Below are positions 46,458 to 58,100 of a stretch of 64,000 nt of DNA, one piece after another (within the stretch, counting starts at the first letter, position 1; each line of letters opens with the position of its first letter). Origin of the DNA: Meloidogyne chitwoodi (lineage: Eukaryota; Nematoda; Chromadorea; Rhabditida; Meloidogynidae); NCBI GenBank assembly GCA_015183035.1, contig JACZZP010000016.1, positions 1,860,001 to 1,924,000 on the forward strand, written 5' to 3'. The notes beneath the pieces were generated by a model. It did not search any database, was not told the DNA's origin, and was given only the letters and a program-made list of their open reading frames with translations. The translations under genes and the position numbers were made by a program.

Positions 46458-48754
46458 ATGCCTTTAACAACTCGTTCAGTCTCTCCTGTAAATTTATCTC
46501 TCCATCGACTTCCAGAATCAGTCAAACAAGATGAACTTCAATGTATCACAAATGGAACGCTCGCTAATTTGATAAGACAATTAAGTTCACTTAGTCGACA
46601 TGCACAACAAATATTTTCTGATATTCATCGTGAAGTACTAAAAATTGATCATAGAACAAATACTTTATTTCTTCGAGTAGAAAGGCTTGCACAAAAAGTT
46701 GCTCAACAATCTCAGAATTCTTTGGACCAAAGTAACAATTTTTTATTCTTTTTTTTGGAGGTTTTTTCTTTAATTTATTAAATTAATTTAGAAAATTTGG
46801 AAGAAGCAGCACTTCGCAAAGCTTTTAAAAGTTGTAATATAATTGACCAACATTCTCTAAGCAGGCAAACTTTGCCAACTTCTCTACAAGAGCAATATCA
46901 ACAATGTGATGCACCTCCACAATTAAACGAATTAAATCCTTACAGAGAAGATGAAAAGGAAGCTCTTCGTTATTACACTGATCCTGGATATTTTTTTGAA
47001 TTGTGGCGACAGGAAATTCTTAAAGAATGTGGAACATCTGGGGAAAAGAGGCGAACAGGTTTTTTTTAATTAAATTTTTGATTTTTTCCAAAAAAAATTT
47101 AAAAGGACGTTCACCAACTAGTCCTCATCGCCGTAATCGTGAGCAAAAACAACACAATTTTTCTCAGCAACAACAAAATGCTCTTTTAAATTTTCATTCG
47201 TCACGTTCTACAAATTATTCTCGCTTTGCGCCTTCTGGAAATAATGGAAAAATTGTGTCAAAAAGTCATCAGCGTTCAGGACGTTTGCCAAATTCTGCTA
47301 ATGAAGTTTTACATTTTCCAGCAGAATATCAGGTTTAATTAAAAAAAAAAAGTTTTTAAAACCAAAAATAGTAATAACTTAAAAATAAAAGGGAAAAGAG
47401 AAATTTTTGCATTTTAGTGAGAAAGTAGACTTTTATATTTTCTTTTAATTTATTAAAAAATTGTTTCAGGCCCCGCAAGCTTTACTAGCCGAAAGAGAGA
47501 TGATTACTAGCACATCAACACCAATGCAAGCACCGCCTGGAATGACAATTGTGGTTGGCTGTGGATCAAACAACTCTGGAGGACAAAATGTTCTTCGCTT
47601 TAATGAAGGAAATAATAAAAATAAAAATATCGTTGACAATTCACAACTTCTACTTTCAAATACTACCAACAATATTACACAATCTATGGGACAACAAGGT
47701 TTTTTTTAATAATTATTACCCAAATTGAGTATCTTTTTAGTCTCTGCTTTTAATCAAATCGACAATAAAATGAATAATTTAAATTTGTTGACCACACAAA
47801 ATAATGAAAATATAAATAAAGAAATTGCATTTTTGGATGACGAGGATGATGAATTACCTCTTCCTCCACAAAATATGCTTGGAAATGTTAACCAAACTGT
47901 TGTCTTTCGTCCTCCTCCAATTTTGGAAAATTCAATGGAAAATAATTTTGACGAAAAGAATGACGAATTTCCTTCACCTCCACCGCCGATTAGTCAATTT
48001 CAATATTTACCTGCTGGAGCACTTTCAACTCCATCAGAAAATAATAGTAACGTTCAAAATGTTCCTTCTAGTACTTCACAAGAACAGGTTTTGATTTTCT
48101 TATAAATTATTTTTTGTTATTTAATCTAAATTCTAAATGTTTCCTTTATTAGTGGTTTTGGTGTAGTGGTAACGTTCTAGGTTTTTACTGAGGAGGGAGA
48201 GGGTTCGATTCCTTCTGGTTGTTGTTTTGTATTTTGTCAACTAAAATTACTTTTTTGATTTTTAAAATAAAAATTTACAGAAAATTAATTTTTATAAATT
48301 CAATTTGATGCTTTTCCTTTTCAATTTAATTTTTTAATCTTCAGATTCATCCAACTTTGCCTGCACCGCCACCTCCTCCACCTCCTCCACCACCACCTCC
48401 TCCTCCTAATTTTAATATTAAACATCAGGATAGTACAAAAACATTTGGAAATTCAGAAGGAAGTAGTCGAAAACCATCTACTACGTCTAGTGGAGGTGAT
48501 GGACAAAAGGTTTTTTTTAAATTAATTTTATTTTAAAATTTTTAAAGGATAACCGTTCTTTATTATTAATTCAAATCCAAGAAGGTGTAAAATTAAAAAA
48601 AGTTCAAAAACAAGAAGAACAAGCAGAGAAACGGGCAGTTGATGATTCAACAGATGTTGCTGCTATTTTACGTAAAAGAATGGAACATTGTTTTGGAGGA
48701 TCTTCTGATTCATCTTCAAATAGTCCGACTGGAGATGATAATGAATGGGATTAA
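46458..48754 (+). CDS. wve-1: WAVE/SCAR actin-nucleation-promoting factor
   Basis: Activator of the Arp2/3 complex in the WAVE regulatory complex. The start (MPLTTRSVSPVNLSLHRLPESVK) leads into the WAVE homology domain: NGTLANLIRQLSSLSRHAQQIFSDI and LFLRVERLAQKVA. YREDEKEALRYYTDPGYFFELWRQEI follows. Then come Ser/Asn-rich linkers, FRPPP and a polyproline run near 48360-48410. The C-terminal VCA part has a WH2 with LKKV (SLLLIQIQEGVKLKKV), the connecting helix VAAILRKRMEHCF and an acidic end DDNEWD with the Trp that contacts Arp2/3. All domains are present in order. Six or so introns; one carries a tRNA-like relic. The downstream FPP synthase starts 292 bases after the stop on the same strand. 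Confidence 0.93.
48152..48226 (+). pseudogene. tRNA-like relic in WAVE intron
   Basis: TGGTGTAGTGG (A box) and GGTTCGATTCC (B box). The T stem pairs (GAGGG/CCTTC), but the acceptor arm would be nearly all G-U. Unlikely to be functional. Confidence 0.5.
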
Positions 48755-49046
48755 TATGATATGAAGAGAATATTTTTGTTTTAAAATTTTGGTTTTTTTT
48801 AATTTATTATTTTTACTTAAATTTTTTTTGACACTTTTTTTTTGAAAAAATTGGCTAAAATTACTTAATTTTTAAACATGTACATTAGAGTCCTATTTTA
48901 TTTCCAAGTTTTTTTATTCTTTATAAAAAAAAATTTTTTTTTGATTAATTATTATTTTATACTTTTATTTTATTATTAAAAAAAAATTCATTTAATTTTT
49001 ATTTTTTTTGTTTTTTAATTTTAGAAAAAGAAGAATATAATATTAA

Positions 49047-51077
49047 ATGAATGTAGCAAAATCATCATTAATGATGACAAAATCTTTAATAAACTCAACT
49101 TTAATTTTCAAAAATGGAAAATTTCTCAATTCTCTTTTGCCAACACTTAAAGAAGAATTAACTTTAGCATTAACAAATGAATTGGATGAATCATCTAAAT
49201 TAAAATGTCAAAATAGAATTTGTAAACTTTTTGATTACAATGTTGCTGGGGGAAAATTTGCAAGGAGCAGCTTGGCAATGCAGACATTCATGGTTTTTTA
49301 AAATTAATTTTAAATTTTTTTAAAATAACCTTTTGAGTCTAAACGAAAGAAAATGTTAAGTATAACCCTCTGACTTTAGTGGTGTGTTTTTAGATTTATT
49401 GACTCAAATGGTACCTTTAGACTCAACTGATAATCTTTTTTAAAGAGTGACTAAAGTGGTACACTAGATTTTTTCAGTCTCTTTTGTGTCATTTTTGTAT
49501 ATTCAGACTCAACTGGTATAATAATATTTTTACTAGAAAAAATTTAAATAAATTTAAAAAAAATTAAATTTTTAGGCTCTATCCCCAGAAATAACAGAAG
49601 AAAAATTAATTACAGCAGGAAAGGTTGCATTGACAATAGAATTGGTTTATTTTAATTAAATTTTATTTTAAATTAAACTTTATTTTAAAGTTGCAAACTT
49701 TTTATTTAATAGAAGATGATATAATGGATAAATCTATTTTAAGGCGTGGAAGGCCTAGTTGGCATTCTTTGGTTTTTTTAATTAAATTATTTTTTTATTA
49801 AATAATATTTTAATTATTTAGCCAGAGAATGGTTTAGCAGCTATTAATGATGGTCTTTTACTTGACTGTGCAATTAATAAAATTATTCAAATTGAGATAC
49901 CTAGTCATCCCAGAAAGAATGCAATTTTAAGGGAAATTTCTACAGTAATTAATTTTTTAATTAATTAATTTTTTTAACTTGGGTTACTTTTGAGTCTCTA
50001 AATTAATTTTTCTTTAGGAACGGGATTGGGTCCTTCTTTCCTATTTTTTTTTTGAAGAAACCGTGAATTCCTCTGTCTATCATTTTTTATTTTTCTTAAA
50101 TTTAATTGAGTCTCGACAGTTGAGTCTGATCTAAAAGTTTAAACTCTTCAAATACTCAATTCTTTTAATAAAAATAATTATTTAAATTTAGGCAAAACAA
50201 AAAACAGTAATTGGACAAATGTTAGATATGACTACAAAAGACTTGACAGAATTCACTTGGCCAAGATATTCATCCATTGTTAAACACAAAACTAGGTAAA
50301 AACGATCAACTGGACATTGATCTTTTTTATTACAAAATTAATTACTCAGACTCAAATGGTCTTTTTAAAAAGTACCATTTGAGTCTTAATTAAATGATCT
50401 ATTTTTTACTTCTCTAATTAAATTATTGCCAGACTCAAATGGTACTTTTTCACAAAAAGGTCACTTGAGTCTCAACTAAAATTTTTCCCTTTCAGTCATT
50501 ATTCCTATTTACTCCCATTAAACATTGGAATGCATTTGGCAGATTATACAACCCCTCACCAAGTAAATTTAAAAAGAATATCATATGAAATGGGTTATTT
50601 ATTTCAAACACAAGATGATTATTTGGATTGTTTTGGTAATCCTTTAATTACTGGAAAGTCAAATTTAAATGATTTGGCAGAAGGAAAATGTACTTGGGTA
50701 AAAATTAAAAATTAATTAATTATTTTTTTATTTAAAAGATAACTTGTGCTTTAATTGAAAAAATTGGAAAAAATAATAATAATTTAATTTTGGAAAAATT
50801 TAAAAATAATTTTTGTACTGAAGACGAACAAAAATTGATTGTTGCAAGAAATATAATTGTTGAACAGGGAATAGAAGAGGATTGTCTTAAATTTCAGGCA
50901 AAAAAACACTTATTATTATTATAAAATTTTTTGAAAATTTTTCAAAATGTCAAAAATTTTATTTTTTAGACTCAAAAAGTATCACAACTACATGAGGATA
51001 TAATGTCATACCCAATAGAACCAATAAAACAAGTATTAAAACAAACACTTGAAGACATTACTGGAAGGAATAAATGA
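49047..51077 (+). CDS. fdps-1: Farnesyl diphosphate synthase
   Basis: Condenses DMAPP/GPP with IPP to farnesyl diphosphate, used for prenylation, dolichol and ubiquinone. ATG at 49047 after TTTTAG and a short leader. The first Asp-rich motif is YLIEDDIMDKSILRRGRPSW (DDxxD plus RR). The KHKT segment is SSIVKHKTSHYSYLLPL. The second Asp-rich motif is FQTQDDYLDCFG, followed by TGKSNLNDLAEGKCTW. The usual GTDI between GK and KCTW is replaced by NLNDL, while both lysines remain. The end is IYK-like but altered (EDITGRNK). About 335 residues, close to family length. Introns carry many GACTCAAATGGTAC-type words. Confidence 0.93.
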
Positions 51078-51996
51078 ATAATGAGACAATAAAAAGAAAT
51101 TAAATTATTAAAAAATTTATAATTTATTTTTTGTATAATTTAGAGTCTCTTAAATAATTTTAAACATTCCACAAAATAATTGTTTTTATTACACAAAATA
51201 ATTTTATTTATTTAACATAATAATATGTATATATTAAGCACTAGAGCTGCCAGTTTTTAAGGTGTTTTTTTTTAAATATATTAAAAATTTCGACAATTAT
51301 AGTGAAAAGGTGAATTTTTCATTATTTGCGGATATTTTTTTCAAGGTGAACAAAAGGTTTTTTTGGTAGAGCGAAACTTCCGGATCCGGACCAACATTTC
51401 CGGACGCCCACAAAAGCTTACAAAGAAATTAGTTTATTTCCCTCTTTAAAGGACCAATTTCTATAATAATTTATTCAACAACTTTGTAGCATGGTACTAA
51501 ATATATATCCAAGTTTTGGACCAGAAGTTTGAGTCCGGAAGTGTCGGCCTGCCGTTTTTTTGTCTAACAGCTCTGATTAAAACATTTGAATATTTTTTTT
51601 AATTATTTGTTATTGATCATATTCTTTTCACTTCTTCCAAAATGGAGAGAAAAATATATAAAAACAAAGTGTTTTTCATCCCCAAAATTCTTCCCACCAA
51701 CTTTTGGATGGTTTAATTTCACTAAAAAAAAATTTTTTTTTTAATATTTTTTTAATTTTAAAATAATTTGTAATCTATTTGGTTTAATATTTCAAAAAAA
51801 TATTTTATTAGCTTTTTAAATCCAAAATGTCCAAATTCAGAAAATTAGACAAAATGTCCAAAGTATAAAAATGGACAAAATGTCCAAATCAGAAAATTAG
51901 ACAAAATGTCCAAATTCAGAAAATTAGACAAAATGCCTAGAATGCCCCTATTTTTAGTTAATTTATTCAATTAATCTTTTTTTTTTTAATTAATCC
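51078..51996. other. Intergenic region between convergent genes
   Basis: Contains a GC-richer piece with inverted ACTTCCGGA/TCCGGAAGT (about 51377-51547) and four copies of a roughly 27-base unit, AAAATGTCCAAATTCAGAAAATTAGAC (about 51823-51945). No gene seen. Confidence 0.6.
51823..51945. repeat. Short tandem repeat, about 27-bp unit, 4 copies
   Basis: AAAATGTCCAAATTCAGAAA repeated with TTAGAC links. Related ATTTTGGACATTTTG words occur in an AASS intron (about 59040-59120). Confidence 0.75.
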
Positions 51997-54439
51997 TTAC
52001 TTATTTGAAACAAGTTTTCCTTCTTCATTATTATTTTTGTCTTCAATTATTTTTCTTTCATTTTTATTTTTTATTATTTTAAAAGCCCTGTCCGCACACT
52101 CCTTTTTGACTTCAATTCCCATTTTCTGACATTTAACTGTTGTAAATTTTTCAATCCATTTACAAATAGAAGACACTTTGGTATATGTATCTATTTAATT
52201 AAATATTTTATTAAAAAGTTAGTTTACATTTAAAACGGGTCAACCCAGAAGATCGAATTACCCTAAAGATCGCCCTAAATAACAGTCTAATTTTCAAAAA
52301 ATAATTTAGGAGCAATTTAAAAATTTAATTTAATTTTAAACATACCCGGTTTGAAGTTCTTAGAAAGTAATTTTTCATTTAATTTTAAATCCTTGTTGCC
52401 TGAACTGCTTGCAGCTGCGATGCCAATGAGAAATGCACGCCCCTTCGAAAAGGTATAAAGGGCCCCACCACTGTCCCCCGTTTCAATTCCAGTGCTGGCA
52501 GTTCCCGCGCAAAGATACTCTCCAGTGTTGTTTGATCCATCAGATCTAAAAATTAGTTGTGTATTTTTCCGTTTTGCCCAGTTCAGTGCTATAAAACTGA
52601 GCGCGAATTAACTTTTCGATTTTCAAATCAATTATTTTTTAAATATTAATTAACTTATTCACTTACGATTTACATAAATCCTGAGAGGATAATTCCAAAT
52701 TTATAGTTTGTAAATTGCCAAACATTAATTTATCTCCTGGAGAAGGTGGTCTGTCAAACTTTTCTAAAAAAAAATTTATTTAAAAAAATGATTACTTATT
52801 TTAAAGAATCTTTAATGAAAACTCCCTCCCTCGCAACAATGTGTCACTTTATTTGGATTTGGAAAAAGGAGGTAAAATTGAGTTTATCTGATAAATTTCT
52901 TTTCTAATCTTTTTGTTCAACACACGGGGATTAAATGGTTTACTATTTTTAAGTACAATTTATTTTCAGATTTCAGTGCCAGCCGAGTTCGTAAAAATTA
53001 GTTTTTACTAGTGACCGGAAAAATAAAATTTCCTGGTCCGATTCCGGACTAGGAACTTTTAAGAGCCGGGACACGGACAGATTTTTCGGGATTTAGTCCG
53101 GAAATATTGAAAAACCTGGATATGAGACACGAGGAAAAATCCGGCCGGGTCGGTCCGGCGCCAGTTTTTAGTCTTTACCTAAATATTTATCAATTATTAA
53201 TTGGTAAAAATAAAAGTTCTGAACTGGCAAGTAAGGAAAAAAGCTATCTAGTTACCTACCATTAGTTAACCCGTATCCGCTATAATAGACCATATCACCA
53301 AATGACTCAATAAATTCATCAGGTAAACAGATTTTTCTAATATTTTCAGAGAATTTTAATTTTCTTTTCAACTTAAAAATAAAATAAAATTTTTAAAAAT
53401 ATTAAAAAAACTTCTAAAATAGCTACATCCGTATATTTAAGATTGTTGAGACTATTTTGATTTTTTCTTGAAATTATTGACATTTTCTTCAATTTTAGTC
53501 CTTCGTGTTCATTTATTTGATTTGGATCTGTCATGCCAGTAAAAATTGTTATTTCTGATGTTCGAAAATTGTAAATGTGAGTTATGTTTCTAAAAAATTA
53601 ACTAAAATTTGGTGAACGCAATAAAGTTAATTTATAAGTAAATAATGAGATACTTCAAGTTTATTTTTTATATTTAAAGTTTATTTTTTGTATTTCAAGT
53701 TTATTTTTTATATTTAAAGTTTATTTTTTGTATTTCAAGTTTATAACTCACTGTTCGACTAATGAAGTAATAATAGGCCCTGTCTCATGAGAACACTCAT
53801 TTTCTAGAGGAAACTGGACCTCTAAACAGTGTTGAGCCGTCAATATATGAGTGGCATCAATAATTACACCAGTACAGTGCTGCTCAAAATTACACTCTCT
53901 CATTTTCGCACGTAGAAATACAACAAACGGAGCCCTAGAAATTTCACTAGCATAACCTCCATATGACTTAAAATTTAAAAAATTCATATTATATGAAAAA
54001 TAAATTTAAAAAATACTTACACGTTCCTTAGCAAAATAGGAGCTCGAAAGTCCACACTCGTTAGCACAAACATCAAAACTTGTATTTAAAGAACTAAAAA
54101 ATAAAATAATAAATAAACAAAATCTTAAATATAATAAAATATTTTATCAAAAATATATAAATTTGATTTTATTATAACCCAAAAAATTTATTTAAAGTAA
54201 CCCTTAAGTGTAGCCACGCTTTACGTGATTTCTAATTTTTTTATATTTATTAGTTTTTTTAGTGTTGATATTTTGGATCGATCTTCGGAGAAAGAGTAAA
54301 TGTTAGTATTTTTGGCTGTTTTTATTATCGGACATCCTAATCCTATCTTATTGTTAGAAAATAAATAATATTTTAATTTAAATAAATACCAGCAAATAGA
54401 AGCAAAAAACATAGAACAAATGAATATTAGTTTCACCAT
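51997..54439 (-). CDS. Secreted S1-family serine protease
   Basis: ATG at 54439 opens MVKLIFICSMFFASIC, a signal peptide. A short Cys-containing propeptide ends YFAKER, joined to SYGGYASEISRAPF, the counterpart of the R|IVGG activation site. The catalytic His is in HILTAQHC, Asp in YTDVAILE and Ser in GDSGGALY. The residue six before the catalytic Ser (position 189 in chymotrypsin numbering) is Gly in STGIETGDSGG rather than Asp, so trypsin-like Arg/Lys specificity is not expected. SSICKWIEKF closes the domain and a Lys/Asn-rich tail of about 35 residues follows (stop at 51997-51999). About eight exons. One intron (53653-53742) is a 40-bp tandem repeat. Confidence 0.87.
53025..53165. repeat. 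CCGG-rich degenerate repeat in protease intron
   Basis: Many TCCGGA/CCGG words (CCTGGTCCGATTCCGGAC, AGTCCGGAAATATT, GGTCGGTCCGGCGCC). Far more GC-rich than the rest of the intron and similar in words to 51377-51547. Likely an old element fragment. Confidence 0.45.
53653..53742. repeat. Tandem TTTAAAGTTTATTTTTTGTATTTCAAG repeat
   Basis: Two to two-and-a-half copies of a 40-base unit alternating ATTTCAAGTTTATTTTTT and ATTTAAAGTTTATTTTTT. Confidence 0.75.
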
Positions 54440-55161
54440 TATTTAGAGTTTCTAAATAAAAATAATAAAAATTTAATTGATAAATATATTATGGTAAAAA
54501 ATAAAAACTCAATTTTAATTAATTCAGTTCAGACCAAATATATTTATAAAATTCATTATTTCCTAAATATCCCAGTGTTCTTATAATAAAAATTAATTTT
54601 TAAAATATTAATTACCTTTAATTATATATCTCCAAAAATAAAATTAAAGTTCAAAAGAAATTAAAATTTATTAATTATATTTTTTTTAATTTTATTAAAA
54701 ATAATTATTTATTTTTCTTTAACATTTTATTTATTTTACACAATGAGTGTGCAAATATTTTTTTTATTATTATTCATACAAGATGATTATACATTTTAAA
54801 ATAAAATATATTAAAAATTAAACTTTTTTTAGTAAAAAATTTAATTTTATTAAAGTTAAAAAAAGTTTAAAATTTTGATAATTAAAATAAATATAAAAAT
54901 AAATTTTTTAGCTTCCTTTTTGTTTAAAATAAGAATCGACCTAGGTATAATAGAAATTTAAAATAGTCATAACGTTGATCTTTTTGTTAATTGATCTAAT
55001 GGAAAACTTATTTTGTAGTGAAGGAAGAAAAAAGTTGCAAACTAAGTTTTATTTTTCCCAGCATTTTTATTTAATAAATTAATTTATTTATCTTATATTG
55101 CTAATCTCAAGGTTAAAAAGCAGTAATTATAAAATATAAAAATTAATTATATATTTATTTT
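54440..55161. other. Intergenic, AT-rich, no feature seen
   Basis: Upstream of the protease and downstream of AASS (both on the minus strand). Only AT-rich sequence; nothing called. Confidence 0.5.
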
Positions 55162-58100
55162 TTAATTTTCTTGCTTCACATTAGAACTCGCTTTAATCCC
55201 AAACTCCTTCAATCTTTGGAGAACTGGTCTAAAAATTAAAAAAAATAAAAGCTAAGACTCTAATGGATGTATTGAGACTCTAATTGTTATTTTGTGATTT
55301 TCAGACTCAATAGGTTACATTTTAAAATATTAATTGCCCAGACTCTAATAGACATTTGTCTAGACTCTAAAGGTACATTAGAGTCTCAAATTTATTTACC
55401 TATAAACAGTTTTAGATGTTGGTCTCAACATTCCACATTCTTGTATTTCACCTTTAATAAATAATATAGATTAATAAATAAAAATTTCTTTACCATCCAA
55501 AATCATATTACTAATTATTGCAGTTGTATAACCAACAGTACTAGCCATAGCTGAATAACCGTTTTTTGGTTGTTCGCCGTAAGCAACCAAATTTATACGG
55601 TGATATTCCTATAAAATATATTTTTCAATTTTTTGAGACTCTAAAGTCCCTTAATTAAAGAATTCTATCCATTGATCAAATAGAGTCTCAACTTAGGTCT
55701 CTTATTAACCAATAGTCTCATATTATTTTAAAGTGGATATTAGAGTCTCATTTGATAGATAGACTCTTCGATTGAAAAGAGACTCAATAGTCCCCTTTCA
55801 AAAAAATTAAATTTCTCACTAAAGCGCCAGATGGCAGTTGTGCAACAATATCATGATTTAAGATAACCAAATCTTTTTCACCTAAAATATATTTATTTTT
55901 TTAATTAAAAATATCTCTTTCACCAGGGGCATAAGCCAAAGCTTTAGCTAAATGGGGTACCTTAAATTAAAATTAATAAAATAAAATTTATTTTATTAAA
56001 AAAACAAACAAGTGTGTCTAGAGGTGTTGTGTGTCTCTCAGGCTTAGCATCAGAAAACTTTAAAAATTAAAAATAAATTTTTTTTAATAAGACTCGAGTA
56101 GTCAAAAAATAATTAAAATTTATAGTCCAATTGAGTCTTAACCCTCACGCATTCTTGTCACAACATTTTTTCTAGGTATTTCCTTGGGTTACGTTTTTGG
56201 TACTTTTGAGTCTCACCAAACCCCAATTAGAGTATCAAAAAATAAGTGAGTATTAAAACAATCTACCGTACTCAAAAGACAATCTAATATCTCCTCTTCA
56301 TTAAAATCTGATTTGTTCTTACCACTAAATTTATGAGACTCTAATGGTATGGAATAACAAAACTGTCAAATATACTGTATTTTTCAAATAAAAATAAATT
56401 AATTTACAAGTCCAATTTGTTCCAATCCAATTAATTCATTACGTCCATTCTCTTCCCCACCCAAACAATCCAAAACAATCATTTTTAAAGAATCGGGGAA
56501 TATATCAGTTTGTTGATTTAATAGCAAAGCTGTTATTTGCTTAAATGTCAAATCTGGGCCTTGACTTGGATCAAGAAAATCTTTTTTTTCTGTTGATAAA
56601 TAACCAATTTGTTTTAATGCTTTTACTGATTCTACAAAACCCTGAAAAATTAAAAAAAAATTTTAAGTTTTTTTTGAAAAAGGGATATTAGAGTCTCAGA
56701 ATTATTTGAGTCTCTCACTTTTGGTTTTTAACGGGAATAACGGGAAAAAATTATAAAAATTGGTTTATCTCCACAAACAAATCAATTTAAGGGTTAACTC
56801 CCGTTATAAGGACACCCTAAGGAATAGACCCCTTGAGGTGTCCTTATAACGGGATTTTCCCTTATATTTCCCGTTTTAAAGGATTTATAGTGATTCTAGT
56901 CCTTTTAAAAGTTAACTCCCGTTATAAGGACACTAAAATGATATACGCCTAGGTGTCCTTATAACGGGAGTGTGTGATATCTCAGAGATTTTTGGTATTT
57001 TTTGTTATTTTTTCGAGGAAAAAACTCTGATTTAGACCGAGTTTATTGTAATTACTCTCTTATATATCCCAAGTGCTTATAACGAGATTCAGCTTTTAAA
57101 AAACAACCTTATAACGCAAAGTTCCCCTTAAAAGAGTTTTGCATTCCCCTTGAACTCCATAAATTTCAGCATATTTAGTAGAATCTCTATTTGCATATCC
57201 AATAAGATTAAAACCCTTAATTTAATTAAAATTTAAATTTAAAATTAAAAAAACAGGCATAAAATCAATTTGATGTAAATCTTCAAAAATTTCTCCATTA
57301 CTGCCCAATTCAATTATATTTCCATTCATTAAATATTTTGCTGGACTAGTCAATGCCTTTATTTAAATTTAAAAAAAAATAAAATTAATTTAATTAAAAT
57401 AATTATTTTACCATTAAAACACCTTTGGGTGACCAACTAAATTTATAACGCAAAGCATTGTCTGAGGCTTCTGGGGCAGGCAATCCCCCAGCAAAACTTA
57501 CAAAGGAAATTACCTTTTTTTAAAAAATTAATTAAATTATTTATTAGACTTGGAGTTATTCTAAAGTAAATTTATTTAAGTTAAGAAAGGGAAAATTCAA
57601 AAAAAAAATTTAGTGGAGTTTTAGTCCATGGACAGACTCTTCGGGTGAAATAAGACTCAATTGTCCTTTTTCAAAAATTTTTGAAACTTAAAAAAAAACT
57701 AACTAATGCTCCGGAATGAAGTTTAATAGAGGAAATAAATTTTCATTAAAATATATCTCTTCTTTTAGGGATATTTGAGTCTCTGGACAGTATTATAGTA
57801 AACACTCTCTCCATTGTTTTCCCTCTCCCCTTACTTAGCTTTATTTCCTTAATTTTTTATTTCAAGTTAACACTCTCTTCTCTATTTTTCTCTCTCACCT
57901 TTCCACCATAAGCATGTATTTGATCTATACATTGCATTGCCAACATATGGTCAATTCCAGGGTCTAAACCAGATTCATTCATAACTGTAATACCTGCTGA
58001 TTTACACCTTAAAAAATTAAAAAAATTCTTTTTTTAATTTTTAAAACATACAAATCATTCATAGCTTGTAATTCAGGAGTAATATAACTACTTGTAACCA

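Noticed and set aside
47705..47740. Sequence resembling a spliced leader (TTACCCAAATTGAG)
   Set aside because: Only partly like SL1, lies in an intron, and has no following donor and Sm-type site.
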